Assembly (NCBI GenBank): GCA_036785705.1
Contig: JAWUZG010000967.1
Location: forward strand, 1-64,000
Direction of reading: 5' to 3'
DNA from: Acanthornis magna
Taxonomy: Eukaryota > Chordata > Aves > Passeriformes > Acanthizidae
Length of the DNA stretch: 64,000 nucleotides
Under the pieces are notes generated by a model that saw nothing but the letters and a program-made list of their open reading frames with translations, searched no databases and had not been told where the DNA came from. Of this stretch, positions 1 to 10,013 are shown one piece after another; the stretch's first letter is position 1, and every line of letters begins with the position of its first letter. The position numbers and the translations under genes were made by a program.

Positions 1-91
1 ACCTTAGCCGGCTAGGCGCTCTTAGCTCGCAAAGCGCGAGAAAGAAGCGGACGGCTCTCTGCGGTCCGGCACAAGATGCGAACAGAAGAGG
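1..91 (+). repeat. Partial monomer at the left edge
   Basis: The window opens inside a monomer, at the right arm of the junction inverted repeat (accttagccggctagg). It continues through the gcgct/ctcgc stem and the gcggac/gtccg segment to the first anchor at 92. The array therefore extends to the left of the window. Confidence 0.95.
26..40. repeat. Short stem ctcgc/gcgag (first copy)
   Basis: The arms ctcgc (26-30) and gcgag (36-40) pair around aaagc. An alternative, mutually exclusive stem uses gcgct (16-20) and agcgc (33-37). Both are short and could be chance in GC-rich sequence. They are conserved in nearly all monomers. Confidence 0.5.
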
Positions 92-94
92 CTA

Positions 95-116
95 CGTGGA
101 GAATACATTCTCCACG
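95..116. repeat. Dyad A: 10-bp arms, 2-bp spacer (first copy)
   Basis: The arms cgtggagaat and attctccacg are perfect reverse complements separated by only ac. The element sits in nearly every monomer with very few substitutions. Exceptions seen are a G at 5,894 and 12,054, a T outside the arm at 24,020 and 27,880, a 3-bp loss in two copies, and disrupted copies near 1,640 and 36,735. Near-perfect short dyads can form hairpins or cruciforms and are typical of dimeric DNA-binding protein sites. Which of these applies here is inference. Confidence 0.85.
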
Positions 117-140
117 CACGCTACCTTCTCCGGGAGCTGA

Positions 141-161
141 ACTTGCACGAGTTTTGCAAGT
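141..161. repeat. Dyad B: 7-bp arms, 7-bp spacer (first copy)
   Basis: The arms acttgca and tgcaagt are reverse complements around cgagttt. Many copies carry tgtaagt instead of tgcaagt (for example at 1,310, 4,010, 17,490 and 54,540). This leaves a G-T wobble in RNA but a mismatch in DNA. It is the only common variant in the 95-211 stretch of the monomer. Confidence 0.75.
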
Positions 162-180
162 CTAAAGCTGGAGCAAAGTG

Positions 181-211
181 TTTCTCTCTCTCTCTCGCTC
201 CCTCTCTCTCT
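181..211 (+). repeat. CT-rich polypyrimidine tract (first copy)
   Basis: Thirty-one bases are all pyrimidine except one G at 197. The two sides of that G are nearly mirror images (ctctctct to the left, ctccctct to the right). Polypurine-polypyrimidine mirror repeats can adopt triplex (H-DNA) structure, and the purine strand contains repeated GAGAG, the motif of GAGA-type factors in insects. Whether either applies here is not shown by the sequence. Length is remarkably stable; only a few copies gain or lose one CT unit. Confidence 0.85.
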
Positions 212-369
212 GCACATTGTCCCCGTGTCCCGGTGCTGCCAGAACATCGTAGCAGCGAGAAACATCCTTTGGAGACGAGCCTGCATGCTGCTATGCTTGC
301 CCGTGCAGTTTGGATGCGAAATGCAGGGTGCACAGCAGCTCCGCGTTCTCCGGCACCTCGCTCCGGCTT

Positions 370-401
370 CTAGCCGCCTAAGACGCACCTTAGCCAGCTA
401 G
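370..401. repeat. Junction inverted repeat, imperfect form (first copy)
   Basis: The left arm ctagccgcctaag is followed by the loop acgcac and a right arm that is normally cttagccggctag, one mismatch from perfect over 13 bp. This first copy has an extra G to A change (position 396). The element is present in every monomer. In a subset of copies the central C of the right arm is G, making the repeat perfect. Confidence 0.85.
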
Positions 402-3400
402 GCGCTCTTAGCTCGCAAAGCGCGAGAAAGAAGCGGACAGCTCTCTGCGGTCCGGCACAAGATGCGAACAGAAGAAGCTACGTGGAGAATACATTCTCCA
501 CGTACGCTACCTTCTCCGGGAGCTGAACTTGCACGAGTTTTGCAAGTCTAAAGCTGGAGCAAAGTGTTTCTCTCTCTCTCTCGCTCCCTCTCTCTCTGCA
601 CATTGTCCCCGTGTCCCCGGTGCTGCCAGAACATCGTAGCAGCGAGAAACATCCTTTGGAGACGAGCCTGCATGCTGCTATGCTTGCCCGTGCAGTTTGG
701 ATGCGAAATGCAGGGTGCACAGCAGCTCCGCGTTCTCCGGCACCTCGCTCCGGCTTCTAGCCGCCTAAGACGCACCTTAGCCGGCTAGCGCTCTAGCTCG
801 CAAAGCGCGAGAAAGAAGCGGACAGCTCTCTGCGGTCCGGCACAAGATGCGAACAGAAGAAGCTACGTGGAGAATACATTCTCCACGCACGCTACCTTCT
901 CCGGGAGCTGAACTTGCACGAGTTTTGCAAGTCTAAAGCTGGAGCAAAGTGTTTCTCTCTCTCTCTCGCTCCCTCTCTCTCTGCACATTGTCCCCGTGTC
1001 CCGGTGCTGCCAGAACATCGTAGCAGCGAGAAACATCCTTTGGAGACGAGCTGCATGCTGCTATGCTTGCCCGTGCAGTTTGGATGCGAAATGCAGGGTG
1101 CACAGCAGCTCCGCGTTCTCCGGCACCTCGCTCCCGGCTTCTAGCCGCCTAAGACGCACCTTAGCCGGCTAGGCGCTCTTAGCTCGCAAAGCGCGAGAAA
1201 GAAGCGGACGGCTCTCTGCGGTCCGGCACAAGATGCGAACAGAAGAGGCTACGTGGAGAATACATTCTCCACGCACGCTACCTTCTCCGGGAGCTGAACT
1301 TGCACGAGTTTTGTAAGTCTAAAGCTGGAGCAAAGTGTTTCTCTCTCTCTCTCGCTCCCTCTCTCTCTGCACATTGTCCCCGTGTCCCGGTGCTGCCAGA
1401 ACATCGTAGCAGCGAGAAACATCCTTTGGAGACGAGCCTGCATGCTGCTATGCTTGCCCGTGCAGTTTGGATGCGAAATGCAGGGTGCACAGCAGCTTCC
1501 GCGTTCTCCGGCACCTCGCTCCGGCTTCTAGCCGCCTAAGACGCACCTTAGCCGGCTAGGCGCTCTTAGCTCGCAAAGCGCGAGAAAGAAGCGGACGGCT
1601 CTCTGCGGTCCGGCACAGATGCGAACAGAAGAGGCTACGTGAGAATACATCTCCACGCACGCTACCTTCTCCGGGAGCTGAACTTGCACGAGTTTTGCAA
1701 GTCTAAAGCTGGAGCAAAGTGTTTCTCTCTCTCTCTCGCTCCCTCTCTCTCTGCACATTGTCCCCGTGTCCCGGTGCTGCCAGAACATCGTAGCAGCGAG
1801 AAACATCCTTTGGAGACGAGCCTGCATGCTGCTATGCTTGTCCGTGCAGTTTGGATGCGAAATGCAGGGTGCACAGCAGCTCCGCGTTCTCCGGCACCTC
1901 GCTCCGGCTTCTAGCCGCCTAAGACGCACCTTAGCCGGCTAGGCGCTCTTAGCTCGCAAAGCGCGAGAAAGAAGCGGACAGCTCTCTGCGGTCCGGCACA
2001 AGATGCGAACAGAAGAAGCTACGTGGAGAATACATTCTCCACGCACGCTACCTTCTCCGGGAGCTGAACTTGCACGAGTTTTGCAAGTCTAAAGCTGAGC
2101 AAAGTGTTTCTCTCTCTCTCTCGCTCCCTCTCTCTCTGCACATTGTCCCCGTGTCCCGGTGCTGCCAGAACATCGTAGCAGCGAGAAACATCCTTTGGAG
2201 ACGAGCCTGCATGCTGCTATGCTTGCCCGTGCAGTTTGGATGCGAAATGCAGGGTGCACAGCAGCTCCGCGTTCTCCGGCACCTCGCTCGGCTTCTAGCC
2301 GCCTAAGACGCACCTTAGCCGGCTAGGCGCTCTTAGCTCGCAAAGCGCGAGAAAGAAGCGGACGGCTCTCTGCGGTCCGGCACAAGATGCGAACAGAAGA
2401 GGCTACGTGGAGAATACATTCTCCACGCACGCTACCTTCTCCGGGAGCTGAACTTGCACGAGTTTTGCAAGTCTAAAGCTGGAGCAAAGTGTTTCTCTCT
2501 CTCTCTCGCTCCCTCTCTCTCTGCACATTGTCCCCGTGTCCCGGTGCTGCCAGAACATCGTAGCAGCGAGAACATCCTTTGGAGATGAGCCTGCATGCTA
2601 CTATGCTTGCCCGTGCAGTTTGGATGTGAAATGCAGGGTGCACAGCAGCTCCGCGTTCTCCGGCACCTCGCTCCGGCTTCTAGCCGCCTAAGACGCACCT
2701 TAGCCGGCTAGGCGCTCTTAGCTCGCAAAGCGCGAGAAAGAAGCGGACGCTCTCTGCGGTCCGGCACAAGATGCGAACAGAAGAGGCTACGTGGAGAATA
2801 CATTCTCCACGCACGCTACCTTCTCCGGGAGCTGAACTTGCACGAGTTTTGCAAGTCTAAAGCTGGAGCAAAGTGTTTCTCTCTCTCTCTCGCTCCCTCT
2901 CTCTCTGCACATTGTCCCCGTGTCCCGGTGCTGCCAGAACATCGTAGCAGCGAGAAACATCCTTTGGAGACGAGCCTGCATGCTGCTATGCTTGCCCGTG
3001 CAGTTTGGATGCGAATGCAGGGTGCACAGCAGCTCCGCGTTCTCCGGCACCTCGCTCCGGCTTCTAGCCGCCTAAGACGCACCTTAGCCGCTAGGCGCTC
3101 TTAGCTCGCAAAGCGCGAGAAAGAAGCGGACAGCTCTCTGCGGTCCGGCACAGGATGCGAACAGAAGAGGCTACGTGGAGAATACATTCTCCACGCACGC
3201 TACCTTCTCGGGAGCTGAACTTGCACGAGTTTTGCAAGTCTAAAGCTGGAGCAAAGTGTTTCTCTCTCTCTCTCGCTCCCTCTCTCTCTGCACATTGTCC
3301 CCGTGTCCCGGTGCTGCCAGAACATCGTAGCAGCGAGAAACATCCTTTGGAGACGAGCCTGCATGCTGCTATGCTTGCCCGTGCAGTTTGGATGCGAAAT

Positions 3401-3849
3401 GCAGGGTGCACAGCAGCTCCGCGTTCTCCGGCACCTCGCTCCGGCTTCTAGCCGCCTAAGACGCACCTTAGCCGGCTAGGCGCTCTTAGCTCGCAAAGCG
3501 CGAGAAAGAAGCGGACAGCTCTCTGCGGTCCGGCACAAGATGCGAACAGAAGAAGCTACGTGGAGAATACATTCTCCACGCACGCTACCTTCTCCGGGAG
3601 CTGAACTTGCACGAGTTTTGCAAGTCTAAAGCTGGAGCAAAGTGTTTCTCTCTCTCTCTCGCTCCCTCTCTCTCTGCACATTGTCCCCGTGTCCCGGTGC
3701 TGCCAGAACATCGTAGCAGCGAGAAACATCCTTTGGAGACGAGCCTGCATGCTGCTATGCTTGCCCGTGCAGTTTGGATGCGAAATGCAGGGTGCACAGC
3801 AGCTCCGCGTTCTCCGGCACCTCGCTCCGGCTTCTAGCCGCCTAAGACG

Positions 3850-6800
3850 CACCTTAGCCGGCTAGGCGCTCTTAGCTCGCAAAGCGCGAGAAAGAAGCGG
3901 ACGGCTCTCTGCGGTCCGGGCACAAGATGCGAACAGAAGAGGCTACGTGGAGAATACATTCTCCACGCACGCTACCTTCTCCGGGAGCTGAACTTGCACG
4001 AGTTTTGTAAGTCTAAAGCTGGAGCAAAGTGTTTCTCTCTCTCTCTCGCTCCCGTTCTCTCTGCACATTGTCCCCGTGTCCCGGTGCTGCCAGAACATCG
4101 GAGCAGCGAGAAACATCCTTTGGAGACGAGCCTGCATGCTGCTATGCTTGCCCGTGCAGTTTGGATGCGAAATGCAGGGTGCACAGCAGCTCCGCGTTCT
4201 CCGGCACCTCGCTCCGGCTTCTAGCCGCCTAAGACGCACCTTAGCCGGCTAGGCGCTCTTAGCTCGCAAAGCGCGAGAAAGAAGCGGAAGGCTCTCTGCG
4301 GTCCGGCACAAGATGCGAACAGAAGAGGCTACGTGGAGAATACATTCTCCACGCACGCTACCTTCTCCGGGAGCTGAACTTGCACGAGTTTTGCAAGTCT
4401 AAAGCTGGAGCAAAGTGTTTCTCTCTCTCTCTCGCTCCCTCTCTCTCTGCACATTGTCCCCGTGTCCCGGTGCTGCCAGAACATCGTAGCAGCGAGAAAC
4501 ATCCTTTGGAGATGAGCCTGCATGCTACTATGCTTGCCCGTGCAGTTTGGATGTGAAATGCAGGGTGCACAGCAGCTCCGCGTTCTCCGGCACCTCGCTC
4601 CGGCTTCTAGCCGCCTAAGACGCACCTTAGCCGGCTAGGCGCTCTTAGCTCGCAAGCGCGAGAAAGAAGCGGACAGCTCTCTGCGGTCCGGCACAAGATG
4701 CGAACAGAAGAGGCTACGTGGAGAATACATTCTCCACGCACGCTACCTTCTCCGGGAGCTGAACTTGCACGAGTTTTGCAAGTCTAAAGCTGGAGCAAAG
4801 TGTTTCTCTCTCTCTCTCGCTCCCTCTCTCTCTGCACATTGTCCCCGTGTCCCGGTGCTGCCAGAACATCGTAGCAGCGAGAAACATCCTTTGGAGACGA
4901 GCCTGCATGCTGCTATGCTTGCCCGTGCAGTTTGGATGCGAAATGCAGGGTGCACAGCAGCTCCGCGTTCTCCGGCACCTCGCTCCGGCTTCTAGCCGCC
5001 TAAGACGCACCTTAGCCGGCTAGGCGCTCTTAGCTCGCAAAGCGCGAGAAAGAAGCGGACAGCTCTCTGCGGTCCGGCACAAGATGCGAACAGAAGAGGC
5101 TACGTGGAGAATACATTCTCCACGCACGCTACCTTCCTCCGGGAGCTGAACTTGCACGAGTTTTGCAAGTCTAAAGCTGGAGCAAAGTGTTTCTCTCTCT
5201 CTCTCGCTCCCTCTCTCTCTGCACATTGTCCCCGTGTCCCGGTGCTGCCAGAACATCGTAGCAGCGAGAACATCCTTTGGAGACGAGCCTGCATGCTGCT
5301 ATGCTTGCCCGTGCAGTTTGGATGCGAAATGCAGGGTGCACAGCAGCTCCGCGTTCTCCGGCACCTCGCTCCGGCTTCTAGCCGCCTAAGACGCACCTTA
5401 GCCGGCTAGGCGCTCTTAGCTCGCAAAGCGCGAGAAAGAAGCGGACGGCTCTCTGCGGTCCGGCACAAGATGCGAACAGAAGAAGCTACGTGGAGAATAC
5501 ATTCTCCACGCACGCTACCTTCTCCGGGAGCTGAACTTGCACGAGTTTTGCAAGTCTAAAGCTGGAGCAAAGTGTTTCCCTCTCTCTCTCGCTCCCTCTC
5601 TCTCTGCACATTGTCCCCGTGTCCCGGTGCTGCCAGAACATCGTAGCAGCGAGAAACATCCTTTGGAGATGAGCCTGCATGCTGCTATGCCTGCCGGTGC
5701 AGTTTGGATGCGAAATGCAGGGTGCACAGCAGCTCCGCGTTCTCCGGCACCTCGCTCCGGCTTCTAGCCGCCTAAGACGCACCTTAGCCGGCTAGGCGCT
5801 CTTAGCTCGCAAAGCGCGAGAAAGAAGCGGACGGCTCTCTGCGGTCCGGCACAAGGTGCGAACAGAAGAAGCTACGTGGAGAATACATTCTCCGCGCACG
5901 CTACCTTCTCCGGGAGCTGAACTTGCACGAGTTTTGCAAGTCTAAAGCTGGAGCAAAGTGTTTCTCTCTCTCTCTCGCTCCCTCTCTCTCTGCACATTGT
6001 CCCCGTGTCCCGGTGCTGCCAGAACATCGTAGCAGCGAGAAACATCCTTTGGAGACGAGCCTGCATGCTGCTATGCTTGTCCGTGCAGTTTGGATGCGAA
6101 ATGCAGGGTGCACAGCAGCTCCGCGTTCTCCGGCACCTCGCTCCGGCTTCTAGCCGCCTAAGACGCACCTTAGCCGGCTAGGCGCTCTTAGCTCGCAAAG
6201 CGCGAGAAAGAAGCGGACGGCTCTCTGCGGTCCGGCACAAGATGCGAACAGAAGAGGCTACGTGGAGAATACATTCTCCACGCACGCTACCTTCTCCGGG
6301 AGCTGAACTTGCACGAGTTTTGCAAGTCTAAAGCTGGAGCAAAGTGTTTCTCTCTCTCTCTCGCTCCCTCTCTCTCTGCACATTGTCCCCGTGTCCCGGT
6401 GCTGCCAGAACATCGTAGCAGCGAGAAACATCCTTTGGAGATGAGCCTGCATGCTGCTATGCTTGCCCGTGCAGTTTGGATGTGAAATGCAGGGTGCACA
6501 GCAGCTCCGCGTTCTCCGGCACCTCGCTCCGGCTTCTAGCCGCCTAAGTCGCACCTTAGCCGGCTAGGCGCTCTTAGCTCGCAAAGCGCGAGAAAGAATC
6601 GACGGCTCTCTGCGGTCCGGCACAAGATGCGAAACAGAAGAGGCTACGTGGAGAATACATTCTCCACGCACGCTACCTTCTCCGGGAGCTGAACTTGCAC
6701 GAGTTTTGTATGTCTAAAGCTGGAGCAAAGTGTTTCCCTCTCTCTCTCGCTCCTCTCTCTCTGCACATTGTCCCCGTGTCCCGGTGCTGCCAGACATCGT

Positions 6801-9800
6801 AGCAGCGAGAAACATCCTTTGGAGATGAGCCTGCATGCTGCTATGCCTGCCGGTGCAGTTTGGATGCGAAATGCAGGGTGCACAGCAGCTCCGCGTTCTC
6901 CGGCACCTCGCTCCGGCTTCTAGCCGCCTAAGACGCACCTTAGCCGGCTAGGCGCTCTTAGCTCGCAAAGCGCGAGAAAGAAGCGGACGGCTCTCTGCGG
7001 TCCGGCACAAGATGCGAACAGAAGAAGCTACGTGGAGAATACATTCTCCACGCACGCTACCTTCTCCGGGAGCTGAACTTGCACGAGTTTTGCAAGTCTA
7101 AAGCTGGAGCAAAGTGTTTCTCTCTCTCTCTCGCTCCCTCTCTCTCTGCACATTGTCCCCGTGTCCCGGTGCTGCCAGAACATCGTAGCAGCGAGAAACA
7201 TCCTTTGGAGATGAACCTGCATGCTGCTATGCTTGCCCGTGCAGTTTGGATGCGAAATGCAGGTGCACAGCAGCTCCGCGTTCTCCGGCACCTCGCTCCG
7301 GCTTCTAGCCGCCTAAGACGCACCTTAGCCGGCTAGGCGCTCTTAGCTCGCAAGCGCGAGAAAGAAGCGGACGGCTCTCTGCGGTCCGGCACAAGGTGCG
7401 AACAGAAGAGGCTACGTGGAGAATACATTCTCCACGCACGCTACCTTCTCCGGGAGCTGAACTTGCACGAGTTTTGCAAGTCTAAAGCTGGAGCAAAGTG
7501 TTTCTCTCTCTCTCTCGCTCCCTCTCTCTCTGCACATTGTCCCCGTGTCCCGGTGCTGCCAGAACATCGTAGCAGCGTGAAACATCCTTTGGAGACGAGC
7601 CTGCATGCTGCTATGCTTGTCCGTGCAGTTTGGATGCGAAATGCAGGGTGCACAGCAGCTCCGCGTTCTCCGGCACCTCGCTCCGGCTTCTAGCCGCCTA
7701 AGACGCACCTTAGCCGGCTAGGCGCTCTTAGCTCGCAAAGCGCGAGAAAGAAGCGGACGGCTCTCTGCGGTCCGGCACAAGATGCGAACAGAAGAAGCTA
7801 CGTGGAGAATACATTCTCCACGCACGCTACCTTCTCCGGGAGCTGAACTTGCACGAGTTTTGTAAGTCTAAAGCTGGAGCAAAGTGTTTCTCTCTCTCTC
7901 TCGCTCCCTCTCTCTCTGCACATTGTCCCCGTGTCCCGGTGCTGCCAGAACATCGTAGCAGCGAGAAACATCCTTTGGAGACGAGCCTGCATGCTGCTAT
8001 GCTTGCCGTGCAGTTTGGATGTGAAATGCAGGGTGCACAGCAGCTCCGCGTTCTCCGGCACCTCGCTCCGGCTTCTAGCCGCCTAAGACGCACCTTAGCC
8101 GGCTAGGCGCTCTTAGCTCGCAAAGCGCGAGAAAGAAGCGGACGGCTCTCTGCGGTCCGGCACAAGGTGCGAACAGAAGAGGATACGTGGAGAATACATT
8201 CTCCACGCACGCTACCTTCTCCGGGAGCTGAACTTGCACGAGTTTTGCAAGTCTAAAGCTGGAGCAAAGTGTTTCTCTCTCTCTCTCGCTCCCTCTCTCT
8301 CTGCACTTGTCCCCGTGTCCCGGTGCTGCCAGAACATCGTAGCAGCGAGAAACATCCTTTGGAGATGAGCCTGCATGCTGCTATGCTTGCCCGTGCAGTT
8401 TGGATGCGAAATGCAGGTGCACAGCAGCTCCGCGTTCTCCGGCACCTCGCTCCGGCTTCTAGCCGCCTAAGACGCACCTTAGCCGGCTAGGCGCTCTTAG
8501 CTCGCAAAGCGCGAGAAAGAAGCGGACGGCTCTCTGCGGTCCGGCACAAGATGCGAACAGAAGAAGCTACGTGGAGAATACATTCTCCACGCACGCTACC
8601 TTCTCCGGGAGCTGAACTTGCACGAGTTTTGTAAGTCTAAAGCTGGAGCAAAGTGTTTCTCTCTCTCTCTCGCTCCCTCTCTCTCTGCACATTGTCCCCG
8701 TGTCCCGGTGCTGCCAGAACATCGTAGCAGCGTGAAACATCCTTTGGAGACGAGCCTGCATGCTGCTATGCTTGTCCGTGCAGTTTGGATGCGAAATGCA
8801 GGGTGCACAGCAGCTCCGCGTTCTCCGGCACCTCGCTCCGGCTTCTAGCCGCCTAAGACGCACCTTAGCCGGCTAGGCGCTCTTAGCTCGCAAAGCGCGA
8901 GAAAGAAGCCGACGGCTCTCTGCGGTCCGGCACAAGATGCGAACAGAAGAAGCTACGTGGAGAATACATTCTCCACGCACGCTACCTTCTCCGGGAGCTG
9001 AACTTGCACGAGTTTTGCAAGTCTAAAGCTGGAGCAAAGTGTTTCTCTCTCTCTCTCGCTCCCTCTCTCTCTGCACATTGTCCCCGTGTCCCGGTGTTGC
9101 CAGAACATCGTAGCAGCGAGAAACATCCTTTGGAGATGAGCCTGCATGCTACTATGCTTGCCGGGCAGTTTGGATGTGAAATGCAGGGTGCACAGCAGCT
9201 CCGCGTTCTCCGGCACCTCGCTCCGGCTTCTAGCCGCCTAAGACGCACCTTAGCCGGCTAGGCGCTCTTAGCTCGCAAAGCGCGAGAAAGAAGCGGACAG
9301 CTCTCTGCGGTCCGGCACAAGGTGCGAACAGAAGAGGCTACGTGGAGAATACATTCTCCACGCACGCTACCTTCTCCGGGAGCTGAACTTGCACGAGTTT
9401 TGCAAGTCTAAAGCTGGAGCAAAGTGTTTCTCTCTCTCTCTCGCTCCCTCTCTCTCTGCACATTGTCCCCGTGTCCCGGTGCTGCCAGAACATCGTAGCA
9501 GCGAGAAACATCCTTTGGAGATGAGCCTGCATGCTGCTATGCTTGCCCGTGCAGTTTGGATGCGAAATGCAGGGTGCACAGCAGCTCCGCGTTCTCGGCA
9601 CCTCGCTCCGGCTTCTAGCCGCCTAAGACGCACCTTAGCCGGCTAGGCGCTCTTAGCTCGCAAAGCGCGAGAAAGAATCGGACAGCTCTCTGCGGTCCGG
9701 CACAAGATGCGACAGAAGAGGCTACGTGGAGAATACATTCTCCACGCACGCTACCTTCTCCGGGAGCTGAACTTGCACGAGTTTGCAAGTCTAAAGCTGG

Positions 9801-10013
9801 AGCAAAGTGTTTCTCTCTCTCTCTCGCTCCCTCTCTCTCTGCACATTGTCCCCGTGTCCCGGTGCTGCCAGAACATCGTAGCAGCGAGAAACATCCTTTG
9901 GAGATGAGCCTGCATGCTGCTATGCTTGCCCGTGCAGTTTGGATGTGAAATGCAGGGTGCACAGCAGCTCCGCGTTCTCCGGCACCTCGCTCCGGCTTCT
10001 AGCCGCCTAAGAC
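3850..10013 (+). repeat. 16-monomer higher-order unit, copy 1
   Basis: A run of rare markers appears here and again in the same order about 6.16 kb downstream. They are cccgttctct at 4,051, a G in catcggagc at 4,101, ggaaggctc at 4,289, tccgcgcacg at 5,894, taagtcgc at 6,549, ttttgtatg near 6,708, gatgaacctg at 7,215, gaggatacg near 8,183 and gaagccgac at 8,910. Edges are approximate, set where flanking monomers stop matching. Confidence 0.85.

Larger units (their letters stand above)
92..477 (+). repeat. Representative satellite monomer (386 bp)
   Basis: This first complete unit, counted from ctacgtgg, shows the layout shared by all copies. In order it has a 10-bp-arm dyad (95-116), a 7-bp-arm dyad (141-161), a CT-rich pyrimidine tract (181-211), a less structured half with an SphI-type gcatgc and an ApaLI-type gtgcac palindrome (212-369), the junction inverted repeat (370-401), and a short gcgct/ctcgc stem region before the next anchor. 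The phase is arbitrary, since a tandem array has no natural start. Because 386 is not a multiple of three, no reading frame can be kept from one unit to the next. Confidence 0.95.

Noticed and set aside
48..68. Stem formed by cggac and gtccg
   Set aside because: Five-base arms with an 11-base spacer are easily found by chance in GC-rich DNA, and the first arm is changed in the common gcggcc variant.
92..388. Recurrent open frames of about 70-98 codons on both strands in each monomer, as candidate genes
   Set aside because: They overlap one another on both strands, are repeated because the DNA is repeated, encode Arg/Ser/Cys-rich and low-complexity sequence driven by the CT tract, and are broken by single-base indels in many copies without any sign of frame preservation. 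A 386-bp period also shifts frame in every unit.
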